Assembly: GCF_039525035.1 (NCBI RefSeq)
Contig: NZ_BAAAHE010000008.1
Coordinates: 136,625 to 200,624, forward strand
Length of the DNA: 64,000 bases
DNA from: Sporichthya brevicatena
GTDB taxonomy: Bacteria; Actinomycetota; Actinomycetes; Sporichthyales; Sporichthyaceae
Direction of reading: 5' to 3'
The notes beneath the pieces were generated by a model. That model ran no database searches and was not told the DNA's origin. It saw only the letters and a list, made by a program, of their open reading frames with translations. Of this stretch, positions 8,681 through 16,257 are shown one piece after another. How positions within the stretch are numbered: the stretch's first letter is position 1; each line of letters starts with the position of its first letter. Position numbers and translations under genes: made by a program.

Positions 8681-9271
8681 TCAGCGGGAGCGGCGGAGGC
8701 GGCGCGCGGGCTTGGCGGCCGGGGCGGCGGCGGGGGAGTCGGCCTGCATGGCGGCGAGGAGGTCCTCGCGAGCGCGGGCGACGCGGGAGCGGATCGTGCC
8801 GATCGGGACGCCGCAGGCGACGGCGGCCTCCTCGTAGGACAGGCCGTTGATTTGGGTGAGGACGAAGGCCGCGCGGCGGTCGGGGTCGAGACCGGCGACG
8901 AGGGTCTGCAGGCTGACGGCGTTGGCCGGGTCCGGGGACGCAGGGGCGATGCGGTCGGCGACGGTGGTGTCGGCGTCGAGACTCGCGGCGACGGCCGGGC
9001 TGCGGCCCTGCTTGCGGAAGTGGTCGACGGCGGCGCGGCGGGCGATCGAGAGCAGCCACACGCGGGCGGGGACGTCGCCGCGGTAGGTGCGGACACCGCG
9101 CAGGGCGCGCAGGAACGTCTCCTGCGTCAGGTCGTCGGCGTGCTCGCGGTCGACGAGGTAGGCCACGTACCGCCAGACGTCCGCCTGGGTCGCGCGGACG
9201 AAGGCCGTGATCGCGTCGGCGTCGCCGCGGCCCGCCGAGAGGGCGTGGGCGGTGATCTCGTCGTCGCGCAT
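8681..9271 (-). CDS. ECF RNA polymerase sigma factor (SigC-like)
   Basis: Encodes 196 residues with sigma-70 region 2 (VWRYVAYLVDREHADDLTQETFLRAL, residues about 30-56) and region 4 (LSYEEAAVACGVPIGTIRSRVARAREDL, about 140-170). A basic Ala/Arg tail follows. The ATG at 9271 is preceded by GGAGG. The divergent gene at 9458 encodes a zinc-finger membrane protein that is probably its anti-sigma factor, and CopC/CopD and YcnI genes follow that, which points to copper or redox control. I recall SigC-like factors in this context, but the regulon is inference. Confidence 0.9.
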   Translation of the reverse strand: MRDDEITAHALSAGRGDADAITAFVRATQADVWRYVAYLVDREHADDLTQETFLRALRGVRTYRGDVPARVWLLSIARRAAVDHFRKQGRSPAVAASLDADTTVADRIAPASPDPANAVSLQTLVAGLDPDRRAAFVLTQINGLSYEEAAVACGVPIGTIRSRVARAREDLLAAMQADSPAAAPAAKPARRLRRSR

Positions 9272-9331
9272 GAGTGGGGGCCTCCTGAGCTGCGTACGTT
9301 GCCGACCCTATTCGGCGCATGTAAGCGCTCG

Positions 9332-9359
9332 GTTTCCAGAGTGTCGCGATTTGTTTCCA
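9332..9359 (-). promoter_or_regulatory. Repeated TGGAAAC motif upstream of the ECF sigma gene
   Basis: TGGAAAC occurs twice on the minus strand (9338-9332 and 9359-9353), 21 bp apart, 61-88 bp before the sigma start. GGAA-type sequences are common -35 elements of ECF promoters, so one may serve autoregulation. No matching -10 was fixed. Confidence 0.3.
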
Positions 9360-9457
9360 AAGTTAGTTGGTCGAGATTATGCCCTGAGGGGCCGCTGCGC
9401 CGAAATTTCCCGGGCGGCTCCGGGAACTGGCCCGGTCGGGCCGGCGACTCCTTCGAC

Positions 9458-10099
9458 ATGGACTGCGAGCGCTGGCGCACCGCCCTCTCGGCGCGGCTCG
9501 ACTCCGAGTCGCTCGGGGTGGACGAGGCGCTGCTCGACGCCCACCTGGCCACGTGCTCGGCGTGCTGCGACCACGCCGAAGCGTTGGCCGCACTCCACCG
9601 GAGTCTCCGGCTGCGACCGGCCGACGACGTTCCGGATCTCACCTCCTCGATCCTGGCCGCCGCGGCCGCCGACCCCCGCCGCCGGCGGGTCTCCCCGACG
9701 CTCCTGCTGCGTTGGGTGCTGGTCGTCATCGCGGCGGTCGAGATCGGTCTGGCCTCGCCGGACCTGCTCGGGCGCTGGCACACCGGCAGCGAGCTCGGTA
9801 CGTGGAGCATCGCGGTCGGGGCCGGCTTCCTCTCGGTCGCGATGAAGCCGGCGCGGGCGGCCGCGCTGGTGCCGATGCTGGGCATCGCCGGCCTGCTGAC
9901 CGCACTGGTGACGACTCGTCACCTCCTGGACGGCGTCGCCCAGCTCTCGGACGAGTGGCCGCACGGCCTCGTGCTGGCCGGGGTGGTTGTGCTCGTGGCG
10001 ATCTCCCGCCTCGAGCGGACCGCGGACCACCCCGGCCCACGGTCGGCCGACACCGTCGGAGCGGACGGACGTCCGGCCCGGGTCCGGCGGGCGGCATGA
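9458..10099 (+). CDS. Putative zinc-finger anti-sigma factor, membrane-bound
   Basis: Encodes 213 residues. The N terminus carries the zf-HC2 anti-sigma signature (His in DAHLATCSACC, i.e. HxxxCxxC, at about residues 29-36). Four hydrophobic segments follow between about 80 and 195 (VLVVIAAVEIGLA, LVPMLGIAGLL, GLVLAGVVVLVA). Start ATG 9458. It is divergent from the ECF sigma gene rather than downstream of it, which is unusual for a sigma/anti-sigma pair. It overlaps copCD by ATGA and so belongs to the copper operon. The anti-sigma role is inferred from the motif and location. Confidence 0.78.
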   Translation: MDCERWRTALSARLDSESLGVDEALLDAHLATCSACCDHAEALAALHRSLRLRPADDVPDLTSSILAAAAADPRRRRVSPTLLLRWVLVVIAAVEIGLASPDLLGRWHTGSELGTWSIAVGAGFLSVAMKPARAAALVPMLGIAGLLTALVTTRHLLDGVAQLSDEWPHGLVLAGVVVLVAISRLERTADHPGPRSADTVGADGRPARVRRAA

Positions 10100-11904
10100 G
10101 ACCGGCCCCACTCGGGGCGGGCGGCAGGCGCAACCGGCGCCTCGCCGCCCTGTTGCTTTTTCTGCTGACGTGGTTCTCGATCGGCGTGGGGGCCGCCGGC
10201 CCGGCCGCGGCGCACGCCGAGCTCGCGTCCTCCAGTCCCGCCTCCGGAGCGGCGCTCGACACCGCGCCCGAGGAGCTCACGCTGCGCTTCACCGAGTCGA
10301 TCACCCAGGTGCCGGGCGCGATGAAGCTGATCGCCGCCGACGGCACCGAGGCGCCCCTCGGACGGACCGTCGTCGAGGGGAACACCCTCCGTGTCCCGGT
10401 CCCGGGTCCCTTGCCCGACGCCGGTTACGTCTTCGTCTACCGCGTCATCTCGGCGGACTCCCACCCCATCGCGGGTGCGATCACCTTCACCCTCGGCGAG
10501 ACCGCGACGGCCGCGTCCGCCGACCGCGTCGCGGAGGCCGTGGGCGGCGGCGGGGACTCCGTCGTCTCCGCCCTGGCCGGCGTCAACCGCTGGGCCGGGT
10601 ACGCCGGGGTGATCCTGCTGCTGGGCGTGCCCGCCTTCGTCGTGCTCTGCCGGCGCGAGAGTGCGAGCGACCCCGTCCTGCGGGGCCTGACGGCCACCGG
10701 TGGCGGGCTGATCCTGCTCACCACGCTCGCGAGCCTGCCGCTGCAGTCGGCCCGCAGCGTCGGCGGTGGGCTGGCCGACGGGTTCGACGAGATCGACACC
10801 GTCCTCGACACCACCTACGGCGAGGCGGCGCTCGCCCGCCTCGCGCTCCTCGTCGTCGCGGGTGCCGGTCTGCTGCTCGCGCGCCGTTCGCCCGTCGCCC
10901 TGGCCGTCGCGGGCCTCGCCGGGTTCGGGGTGTTGCTCACCTACGCCCGCTCCGGTCACCCGGCGGTCGGGGAGTACCCGTGGGCGACGACGACGCTCGA
11001 CGCCGTGCACTTCGGTGCCGTCGCCCTCTGGGTCGGCGGCCTGCTCGTGCTCGCCGTCCATCTGCTGCCCCGCCCGCCCGCGGACTGCGCGGCCGTCCTG
11101 GCCCGCTGGTCGCCGGTGGCGATGAACGCGGTCGGCGTGCTCGCGGTCGCCGGCAGCATCCAGGCCTGGCGCGAGCTGCGGTCGGTCGAGGCCCTCTACG
11201 ACACCGAGTACGGCCGCTGGGTGCTGGCCAAGGCCGCGGGGCTCGTGCTGCTCCTCCTCGCCGCCGAGTACGGGCGGCGCCGGGTCCGGGCGATGGCGGC
11301 CGCCGCTCCGGCCCCGCTCGTCAGCGCCTCCCTCGGGGCCGCGCTCGCCGAGCGTCCCGACGCGGACGTCCGGACGCTGCGCCGCTCCGTCGCCCTTGAG
11401 CTCGGTCTCGCCGGCGCCGTCCTCGCCGCGACCTCCGCGCTCGTCGTCACCACTCCCGGCGGCGGGCACGCGGAGCACGGCGAGGACCACTTCACCAACC
11501 ACGTCGTCGGGGCCCACGGGGACCACGACCCGGCAGGCCACGGAGCGCAGGGCTCCGAATCCCCGGTGGCGGGTCCGGTGTCCGCCTCGATCGAACTCCC
11601 CAACGACGTCCGCGTGGAGGTGGTCGCCGACCCGGCGCGCGCGGGCTCCGCGGTCCTCACGCTCACCGTCCGCTCGCTGGACGGCGAGCTCGTCGACCCG
11701 CCCGAGGTCAACGTCACCGCCGCCCTGCCGTCCGGGGGCATCGCCCCCATCACCCTCTCGCCCGTCCGGGCGGAGCCCGGTCGCTTCACCGTGGACGCGA
11801 CGCCGATGCTCCTGGCCGGAACCTGGAAGATCACCGTCACCGTTCGCACCACCGAGACCGACGCCGGCGTCGGCTCGGTGGAGATTCCGCTGGCCCCCGC
11901 CTGA
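10096..11904 (+). CDS. CopC-CopD copper resistance fusion protein with C-terminal FixH/YtkA-like domain
   Basis: Encodes 602 residues. A signal peptide (about 1-41) ends in AAAHAEL; the mature His is the CopC copper ligand, with a second CopC His in SADSHPIAG near 125. CopD-type transmembrane helices run from about 170 to 455. A His-rich loop (residues about 455-485, AEHGEDHF then GAHGDHD) precedes a beta-sandwich of FixH/YtkA type (about 500-602). CopC binds copper outside the membrane and CopD passes it inward. The start overlaps the upstream gene (ATGA), and ycnI follows by 30 bp. Confidence 0.88.
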   Translation: MRPAPLGAGGRRNRRLAALLLFLLTWFSIGVGAAGPAAAHAELASSSPASGAALDTAPEELTLRFTESITQVPGAMKLIAADGTEAPLGRTVVEGNTLRVPVPGPLPDAGYVFVYRVISADSHPIAGAITFTLGETATAASADRVAEAVGGGGDSVVSALAGVNRWAGYAGVILLLGVPAFVVLCRRESASDPVLRGLTATGGGLILLTTLASLPLQSARSVGGGLADGFDEIDTVLDTTYGEAALARLALLVVAGAGLLLARRSPVALAVAGLAGFGVLLTYARSGHPAVGEYPWATTTLDAVHFGAVALWVGGLLVLAVHLLPRPPADCAAVLARWSPVAMNAVGVLAVAGSIQAWRELRSVEALYDTEYGRWVLAKAAGLVLLLLAAEYGRRRVRAMAAAAPAPLVSASLGAALAERPDADVRTLRRSVALELGLAGAVLAATSALVVTTPGGGHAEHGEDHFTNHVVGAHGDHDPAGHGAQGSESPVAGPVSASIELPNDVRVEVVADPARAGSAVLTLTVRSLDGELVDPPEVNVTAALPSGGIAPITLSPVRAEPGRFTVDATPMLLAGTWKITVTVRTTETDAGVGSVEIPLAPA

Positions 11905-11934
11905 TCACGCACCACTGCAGAAAGAGAACCCACG

Positions 11935-12717
11935 ATGCGACGAGTCCTCACCACCGCCGCCCTCGCCCTCGCCGGCTTCGCCGCGGCCGCGCTCCCCGCC
12001 GCCGCGCACGTCTCCGTCCAGCCGGGCACGGCCCAGCAGGGCGGCTACGCGACGCTGACCTTCAAGGTGCCGAACGAGCGGGACAACGCCGGCACGACCA
12101 AGCTCGAGGTCGAGTTCCCCGCCGACCAGCCCCTGGCGAGCGTGTCGTACCAGCCGAAGCCGGGCTGGACGGTGGCGGTCGAGAAGGCCGCGACGGACCA
12201 GCCGCTGTCGGTGCACGGTGAGGAGGTCTCCGAGCGCGTCGCGAAGGTGACCTGGACCGCCGCGCAGGGCACCCGCATCGCCCCCGGCGAGTTCGACGTC
12301 TTCCCGATCAGCGTCGGCCCGCTCCCGACCGCCGACAAGATGGTGTTCAAGGCGCTGCAGACCTACGAGGGCGGCGAGGTCGTCCGTTGGATCGAGGAGG
12401 CCGCCGAGGGCTCCACGGAGGAGCCGGAGAAGCCCGCGCCCGTCCTCACCCTGACCCCGGCCGGCTCCACCGGCGCCGCGGCGGGCGACACCGCCAAGAT
12501 CGACGAGGTCAAGGCCACCGCCGAGGAGGCCAAGACGGTCGCGCTCGAGGCCCGAACTGCGGCGAGCGAGGTCGAGGACGGTCCGTCCAACGGTCAGGTC
12601 AACGCCGCGATCGGGCTCGCGATCGCGGGCATCGTCCTCGCGCTGATCGCCGGGGGCATCGGCGGCATGGCGCTCGGTCGGCGAAGCAACTCCTCGTCGG
12701 TCCCGCCGGCGTTCTGA
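11935..12717 (+). CDS. YcnI-family (DUF1775) copper-binding membrane-anchored protein
   Basis: Encodes 260 residues. The signal peptide ends at AAAH and the new N-terminal His (HVSVQPGTAQQGGY) is the copper ligand of the family. The DUF1775 domain spans about residues 25-160 and includes a conserved Trp (KPGWTVAV). A low-complexity and coiled segment (about 180-210) leads to a C-terminal membrane helix (about 222-245) and a short cytosolic tail. YcnI proteins act as periplasmic copper chaperones. It completes the operon with copCD. The stop codon lies inside a small TGACGG-type hairpin shared with the convergent kinase gene. Confidence 0.88.
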   Translation: MRRVLTTAALALAGFAAAALPAAAHVSVQPGTAQQGGYATLTFKVPNERDNAGTTKLEVEFPADQPLASVSYQPKPGWTVAVEKAATDQPLSVHGEEVSERVAKVTWTAAQGTRIAPGEFDVFPISVGPLPTADKMVFKALQTYEGGEVVRWIEEAAEGSTEEPEKPAPVLTLTPAGSTGAAAGDTAKIDEVKATAEEAKTVALEARTAASEVEDGPSNGQVNAAIGLAIAGIVLALIAGGIGGMALGRRSNSSSVPPAF

Positions 12718-12733
12718 CGGACCGTCGGGTCAG
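12714..12733. terminator. Short hairpin containing both stop codons of convergent genes
   Basis: CTGAC and GTCAG enclose an inner GACGG-A-CCGTC stem. The YcnI stop TGA (12715-12717) and the histidine-kinase stop (12730-12732) both lie within it. No T-tract. It is similar in sequence to hairpins at 3515, 39982 and 49251. Confidence 0.45.
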
Positions 12734-14208
12734 GACAGGGCGGGGATCCGGACCCGGAACGTCGCGCCCCGGCCGGGGGCGGAGTCGACGGTGACGTCGC
12801 CACCGTGCGCGGCGACGAGCGCGGCGACGATGGACAGACCGAGACCGGTTCCTCCCGTGCTCCGCGCACGGGAGGAGTCGGTCCGGTAGAAGCGCTCGAA
12901 GACCCGGTCCCGCTCCTCCTCGGAGAGCCCGGGCCCGGAGTCGGCGACCTCGAGGACCGCCCAGTGCCGGCCGTCGATCACCTCGGCGCCGACCCCGACC
13001 CGGACCGGGGTGCCGGGCGGGGTGTGGGTGCAGGCGTTGGAGACGAGGTTGTCCGCGATCTGCCGCAGCCGGCCCTCGTCGCCGATCACCCCGGGCGGCT
13101 CGTCGCCGTTGAGCATGCCGACCTCGATCGGGCGGTCCGGGTCCGCGGCGCGGGCCGCGTGGACGGCGTCGGTCGCGACCGTCACGAGATCGACCGGCTC
13201 CTGGCGCAGCGGCCGCTGCTGGTCGAGGCGGGCGAGCAGCAGGAGATCCTCGACGAGCAGGCCCATACGGGTCGCCTCGTCCTCGATCCGGCGCAGCAGC
13301 GAGGGCATCTGCTCCGGCCCGGCCGCCCCCTGGCGGTAGAGCTCGGCGAAGCCCCGGATCGACGTCAGCGGCGTCCGGAGCTCGTGGCTCGCGTCGGTGA
13401 CGAACTGCCGCATCCGCTTCTCCGACGTGCGCGCCTCGGCGGCTGCGCTCTCGCGCTCGCGGACCGCGGACTCGATCTGCGTGAGCATGCCGTTGACCGC
13501 GGCCGAGAGCTGGCCGACCTCGGTGCGGTGGGGGTGGTCGGGGACACGGCGGGAGAGGTCGCCGGCGGCGATCGCCAGCGCCGTGGTCTCGACCTCGCGG
13601 AGCGGGCGCAGGCTGCTGCGCACGATCGCGTACGCCAGCACCGCGACGAGGGTGAGCACGGAGAGCCCGACCGCGATCAGGATGCGCGTCAGCCGGGACA
13701 CGGTGATGTCGACCTCGTTGAGGCTGACGGCGACCATCAGGCTGCCCGTGCCGTCGGGCAGCGGGGTCAGCAGCGCGCGCCAGTCGGGTTGATTGCCGCC
13801 GAGGGCTTCGACGTCGAAGGGTGCCCCGGCCTTGGCCTCGGCCTCGGCCAGGCGGACCGGCTTCAGCCGGGGGGCCGCGCCGGGCGCCTCGAACTGGGCG
13901 TTCTCGCGGCGCAGCTCGTTGCCCTCGGCGTCCCAGGTGATGAGGAAGTACGGGTTGGGCAGGCGGGGCAACGTCAGCGCCGAGGTGGCGGGCGCCGGCA
14001 CCGGCTGGCTCATGTACGGCATCGCCGTGTTCGTGTAGAGCTCGAGCCGGTTGTCGAGCCGGTCGACGAGGTAGTCCCGGAGGACCGCGGTCGCGGTCGC
14101 GCCGGTGATGCCGACGGCCGCCGTGGTGAGGACCAGCAGCGCGGCCATCAGCTTGACCCGGAGCGGTACCTGCGCGGACAGGCCGCGCAGCCGGGCCCGG
14201 GGACTCAC
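12730..14208 (-). CDS. Sensor histidine kinase (OmpR-class partner, PhoR-like)
   Basis: Encodes 492 residues: membrane helix 1 (about 20-42), an extracytoplasmic sensor region to about 160, helix 2 (about 165-190), HAMP (about 190-245), the HisKA box SHELRTPLTSI (phospho-His about 275) and the HATPase boxes NLVSNACTHTP, DSGPGLSEEERD and GGTGLGLSI. The GTG at 14208 follows GGAGACGAG. It lies 70 bp after the response-regulator gene in the same operon. The regulator most resembles mycobacterial PhoP, so this would be PhoR-like, but the signal is unknown. It is a different system from SenX3 at 50 kb. Confidence 0.9.
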   Translation of the reverse strand: MSPRARLRGLSAQVPLRVKLMAALLVLTTAAVGITGATATAVLRDYLVDRLDNRLELYTNTAMPYMSQPVPAPATSALTLPRLPNPYFLITWDAEGNELRRENAQFEAPGAAPRLKPVRLAEAEAKAGAPFDVEALGGNQPDWRALLTPLPDGTGSLMVAVSLNEVDITVSRLTRILIAVGLSVLTLVAVLAYAIVRSSLRPLREVETTALAIAAGDLSRRVPDHPHRTEVGQLSAAVNGMLTQIESAVRERESAAAEARTSEKRMRQFVTDASHELRTPLTSIRGFAELYRQGAAGPEQMPSLLRRIEDEATRMGLLVEDLLLLARLDQQRPLRQEPVDLVTVATDAVHAARAADPDRPIEVGMLNGDEPPGVIGDEGRLRQIADNLVSNACTHTPPGTPVRVGVGAEVIDGRHWAVLEVADSGPGLSEEERDRVFERFYRTDSSRARSTGGTGLGLSIVAALVAAHGGDVTVDSAPGRGATFRVRIPALS

Positions 14209-14278
14209 CTCGTCTCCGCCACGGACGTCGTCCTCACGGAGCCGGGCTCAGTGCCGATGGTGAGCTCGCTGCGCTCGC

Positions 14279-14983
14279 TCACGACGGGGGCAGGCGCAGG
14301 ACGTAACCCACGCCGCGCAACGTGTGCAGCAGGCGCGGTTCCACGGTGTCGATCTTGCGACGCAGGTACGACACGTAGGACTCCACGATGTTCACTTCGC
14401 CGTTGAAGTCGTAGTTCCACACGTGGTCCAGGATCTGGGCCTTCGACAGCACCCGGCGCGGGTTGGTCATGAAGTAGCGCAGGAGCTTGAACTCCGTGGG
14501 CGACAGCATGACGCTCTGCCCGGCCCGCCACACCTCGTGGGTCTCGGTGTCGAGCTCGAGGTCGGCGAAGACCAGCCGCGGCGGCGCCGCCGGCTCCGGG
14601 CGTGCGGTCCGGCGCAGCACGGCCCGGATGCGGGCGATGACCTCGTCGAGGCTGAACGGCTTGGTCACGTAGTCGTCGCCGCCGAGCGTGAGGCCGGAGA
14701 TCCGGTCCTCGGTCGCGTCCCGGGCGGTCAGGAAGACGACCGGCACCGTCGAGCCCTGTGCCCGCAGCTTCTTCACGACGCCGAAGCCGGAGATGTCCGG
14801 CATCATCACGTCGAGGACGAGCAGGTCGGGGTCGAAGGTGCCGACGGCCTCGAGAGCCTCCTCGCCGTTCCGGGCGGTCGCGACCTCGAACCCGGCGTAG
14901 CGCAGCGACGTGCTCAGGAGCTCGACGATGTTCTCCTCGTCGTCCACCACCAGCAAACGCTGCGGGCCGTCCTCGTCGCTCAT
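14279..14983 (-). CDS. OmpR/PhoB-family response regulator (PhoP-like)
   Basis: Encodes 234 residues. The receiver domain has the acidic pair DDEE, the phospho-acceptor Asp in LLVLDVMMPD (about residue 58), Thr in FLTARD and Lys in YVTKPF. A winged-helix output follows, with LSPTEFKLLRYF and VESYVSYLRRKID-RLLHTLRGVGY. The output-domain sequence, including THEVWRAGQ, closely matches what I remember of M. tuberculosis PhoP. The ATG at 14983 follows GGAAGGGAA; a longer upstream frame exists but starts poorly. Operon with the kinase gene downstream. Confidence 0.9.
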   Translation of the reverse strand: MSDEDGPQRLLVVDDEENIVELLSTSLRYAGFEVATARNGEEALEAVGTFDPDLLVLDVMMPDISGFGVVKKLRAQGSTVPVVFLTARDATEDRISGLTLGGDDYVTKPFSLDEVIARIRAVLRRTARPEPAAPPRLVFADLELDTETHEVWRAGQSVMLSPTEFKLLRYFMTNPRRVLSKAQILDHVWNYDFNGEVNIVESYVSYLRRKIDTVEPRLLHTLRGVGYVLRLPPS

Positions 14984-15090
14984 GGTTTCCCTTCCGCGAT
15001 CGACTGCAGGATCCATCTCATGTGGTGGAACTGAACGTTTCCTGGGAGATCCCCGGGACACCCTGTCCGCGCGGCCAAATCATTCGGCGT

Positions 15091-15104
15091 GTTACTTAGG
15101 TAAC
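15091..15104. promoter_or_regulatory. Short inverted repeat before xdhC
   Basis: GTTAC-TTAG-GTAAC lies 11 bp before the xdhC ATG, in the gap between divergent regulator and xdhC genes. It could be an operator or part of a -10 region; unproven. Confidence 0.3.
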
Positions 15105-15114
15105 CTCAGTTTTC

Positions 15115-16242
15115 ATGCGGGACGTCCTCGACGAGATCCGGCGCTGGTACGACGCCGGTGAGTCATTTGCCCTGGCCACGGTCGTGAACATCTCCAAGAG
15201 CGCCCCGCGCCAACCCGGCGCCGCGATGGCGATCTCGGCCGGTGGCGAGGCCGTCGGCAGTGTGTCCGGCGGGTGCGTCGAGGGCGCCGTGTACGAGCTC
15301 GGCCAGGAGATCCTGGGCTCGGGCACGCCGGCCTTCCAGACCTACGGCTACTCCGACGACGACGCGTTCGCGGTCGGTCTGACCTGCGGCGGGATCATCG
15401 ACATGTTCGTCGAGCGGGTCTCGCCCACCGAGTACCCGGAGTTCCCCGAGGTCGTCGCCGCCATCGACGCGGACGAACCGATCGCGGTGGCCACCGTCGT
15501 CTACGGCCCCGGCCAGGTCGGCGCCCGGATGATCATCTGGCCGGACCGCCACAGCGGCTCGCTCGGCTCCGAGCGCCTCGACGCCGCCGTCCTCGACGAC
15601 GGCCGCGGCCAGCTCTCGCAGGGTCGTTCGGGTCTGCTCCGCTACGGCGCGGACGGCGAGCGGCTCGGCATCGAGCTCGCGGTCTTCGTGCAGTCGTTCT
15701 CCCCGGCTCCGCGGATGCTGGTCTTCGGTGCGATCGACTTCGCCGCCGCGGTCACCCGCGCCGGCAAGTTCCTCGGCTACCACGTGACCGTGTGTGACGC
15801 CCGGCCCGTGTTCGCCACCGCGAAGCGGTTCAAGGAGGCCGACGAGGTCGTCGTCGAGTGGCCCCATCGGTACCTGGAGGCGCAACTCGCCGCCGGCAAG
15901 GTCGACGAGCGGACCGTCATCTGCGTCCTCACGCACGACCCGAAGTTCGACGTCCCCGTCCTCAAGCTCGCGCTGCGGACCGACGCCGCCTACATCGGTG
16001 CGATGGGCTCACGCCGGACCCACGAGGACCGGCTCGCGCGGCTGCGCGCCGAGGGGGTCACCGAGGACGAGATCGCCCGGCTGTACTCCCCGATCGGGCT
16101 GGACATCGGCGCCCGGACCCCGGAAGAGACTGCGATCTCCATCGCCGCCGAGATGATCAGTAAGCGCTGGGGCGGCACGGGCAAAGAGCTCCGCCAGGTC
16201 GAGGGCGCGATCCACCGCGAGTCCCTCGCCGTCGACGCCTGA
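15115..16242 (+). CDS. XdhC/CoxI-family molybdenum cofactor insertion protein
   Basis: Encodes 375 residues with the N-terminal XdhC/CoxI domain (PGAAMAISAGGEAVGSVSGGCVEG, about 38-60) and the C-terminal Rossmann domain (about 190-345; CVLTHDPKFDVPVL and GAMGSRRTHEDRLARL). Family members bind sulfurated molybdenum cofactor and load it into xanthine dehydrogenase or CO dehydrogenase-type enzymes. No molybdoenzyme gene lies beside it in the window, so its client is unknown. ATG at 15115; divergent from the PhoP-like regulator gene. Confidence 0.9.
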   Translation: MRDVLDEIRRWYDAGESFALATVVNISKSAPRQPGAAMAISAGGEAVGSVSGGCVEGAVYELGQEILGSGTPAFQTYGYSDDDAFAVGLTCGGIIDMFVERVSPTEYPEFPEVVAAIDADEPIAVATVVYGPGQVGARMIIWPDRHSGSLGSERLDAAVLDDGRGQLSQGRSGLLRYGADGERLGIELAVFVQSFSPAPRMLVFGAIDFAAAVTRAGKFLGYHVTVCDARPVFATAKRFKEADEVVVEWPHRYLEAQLAAGKVDERTVICVLTHDPKFDVPVLKLALRTDAAYIGAMGSRRTHEDRLARLRAEGVTEDEIARLYSPIGLDIGARTPEETAISIAAEMISKRWGGTGKELRQVEGAIHRESLAVDA

Positions 16243-16257
16243 CCCGGCCGGGCGGTC

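Noticed and set aside
15091-15104. Considered as a DtxR/IdeR iron box
   Set aside because: TTAGGTAAC partly matches, but the 19-bp consensus is not satisfied and xdhC gives no iron link.
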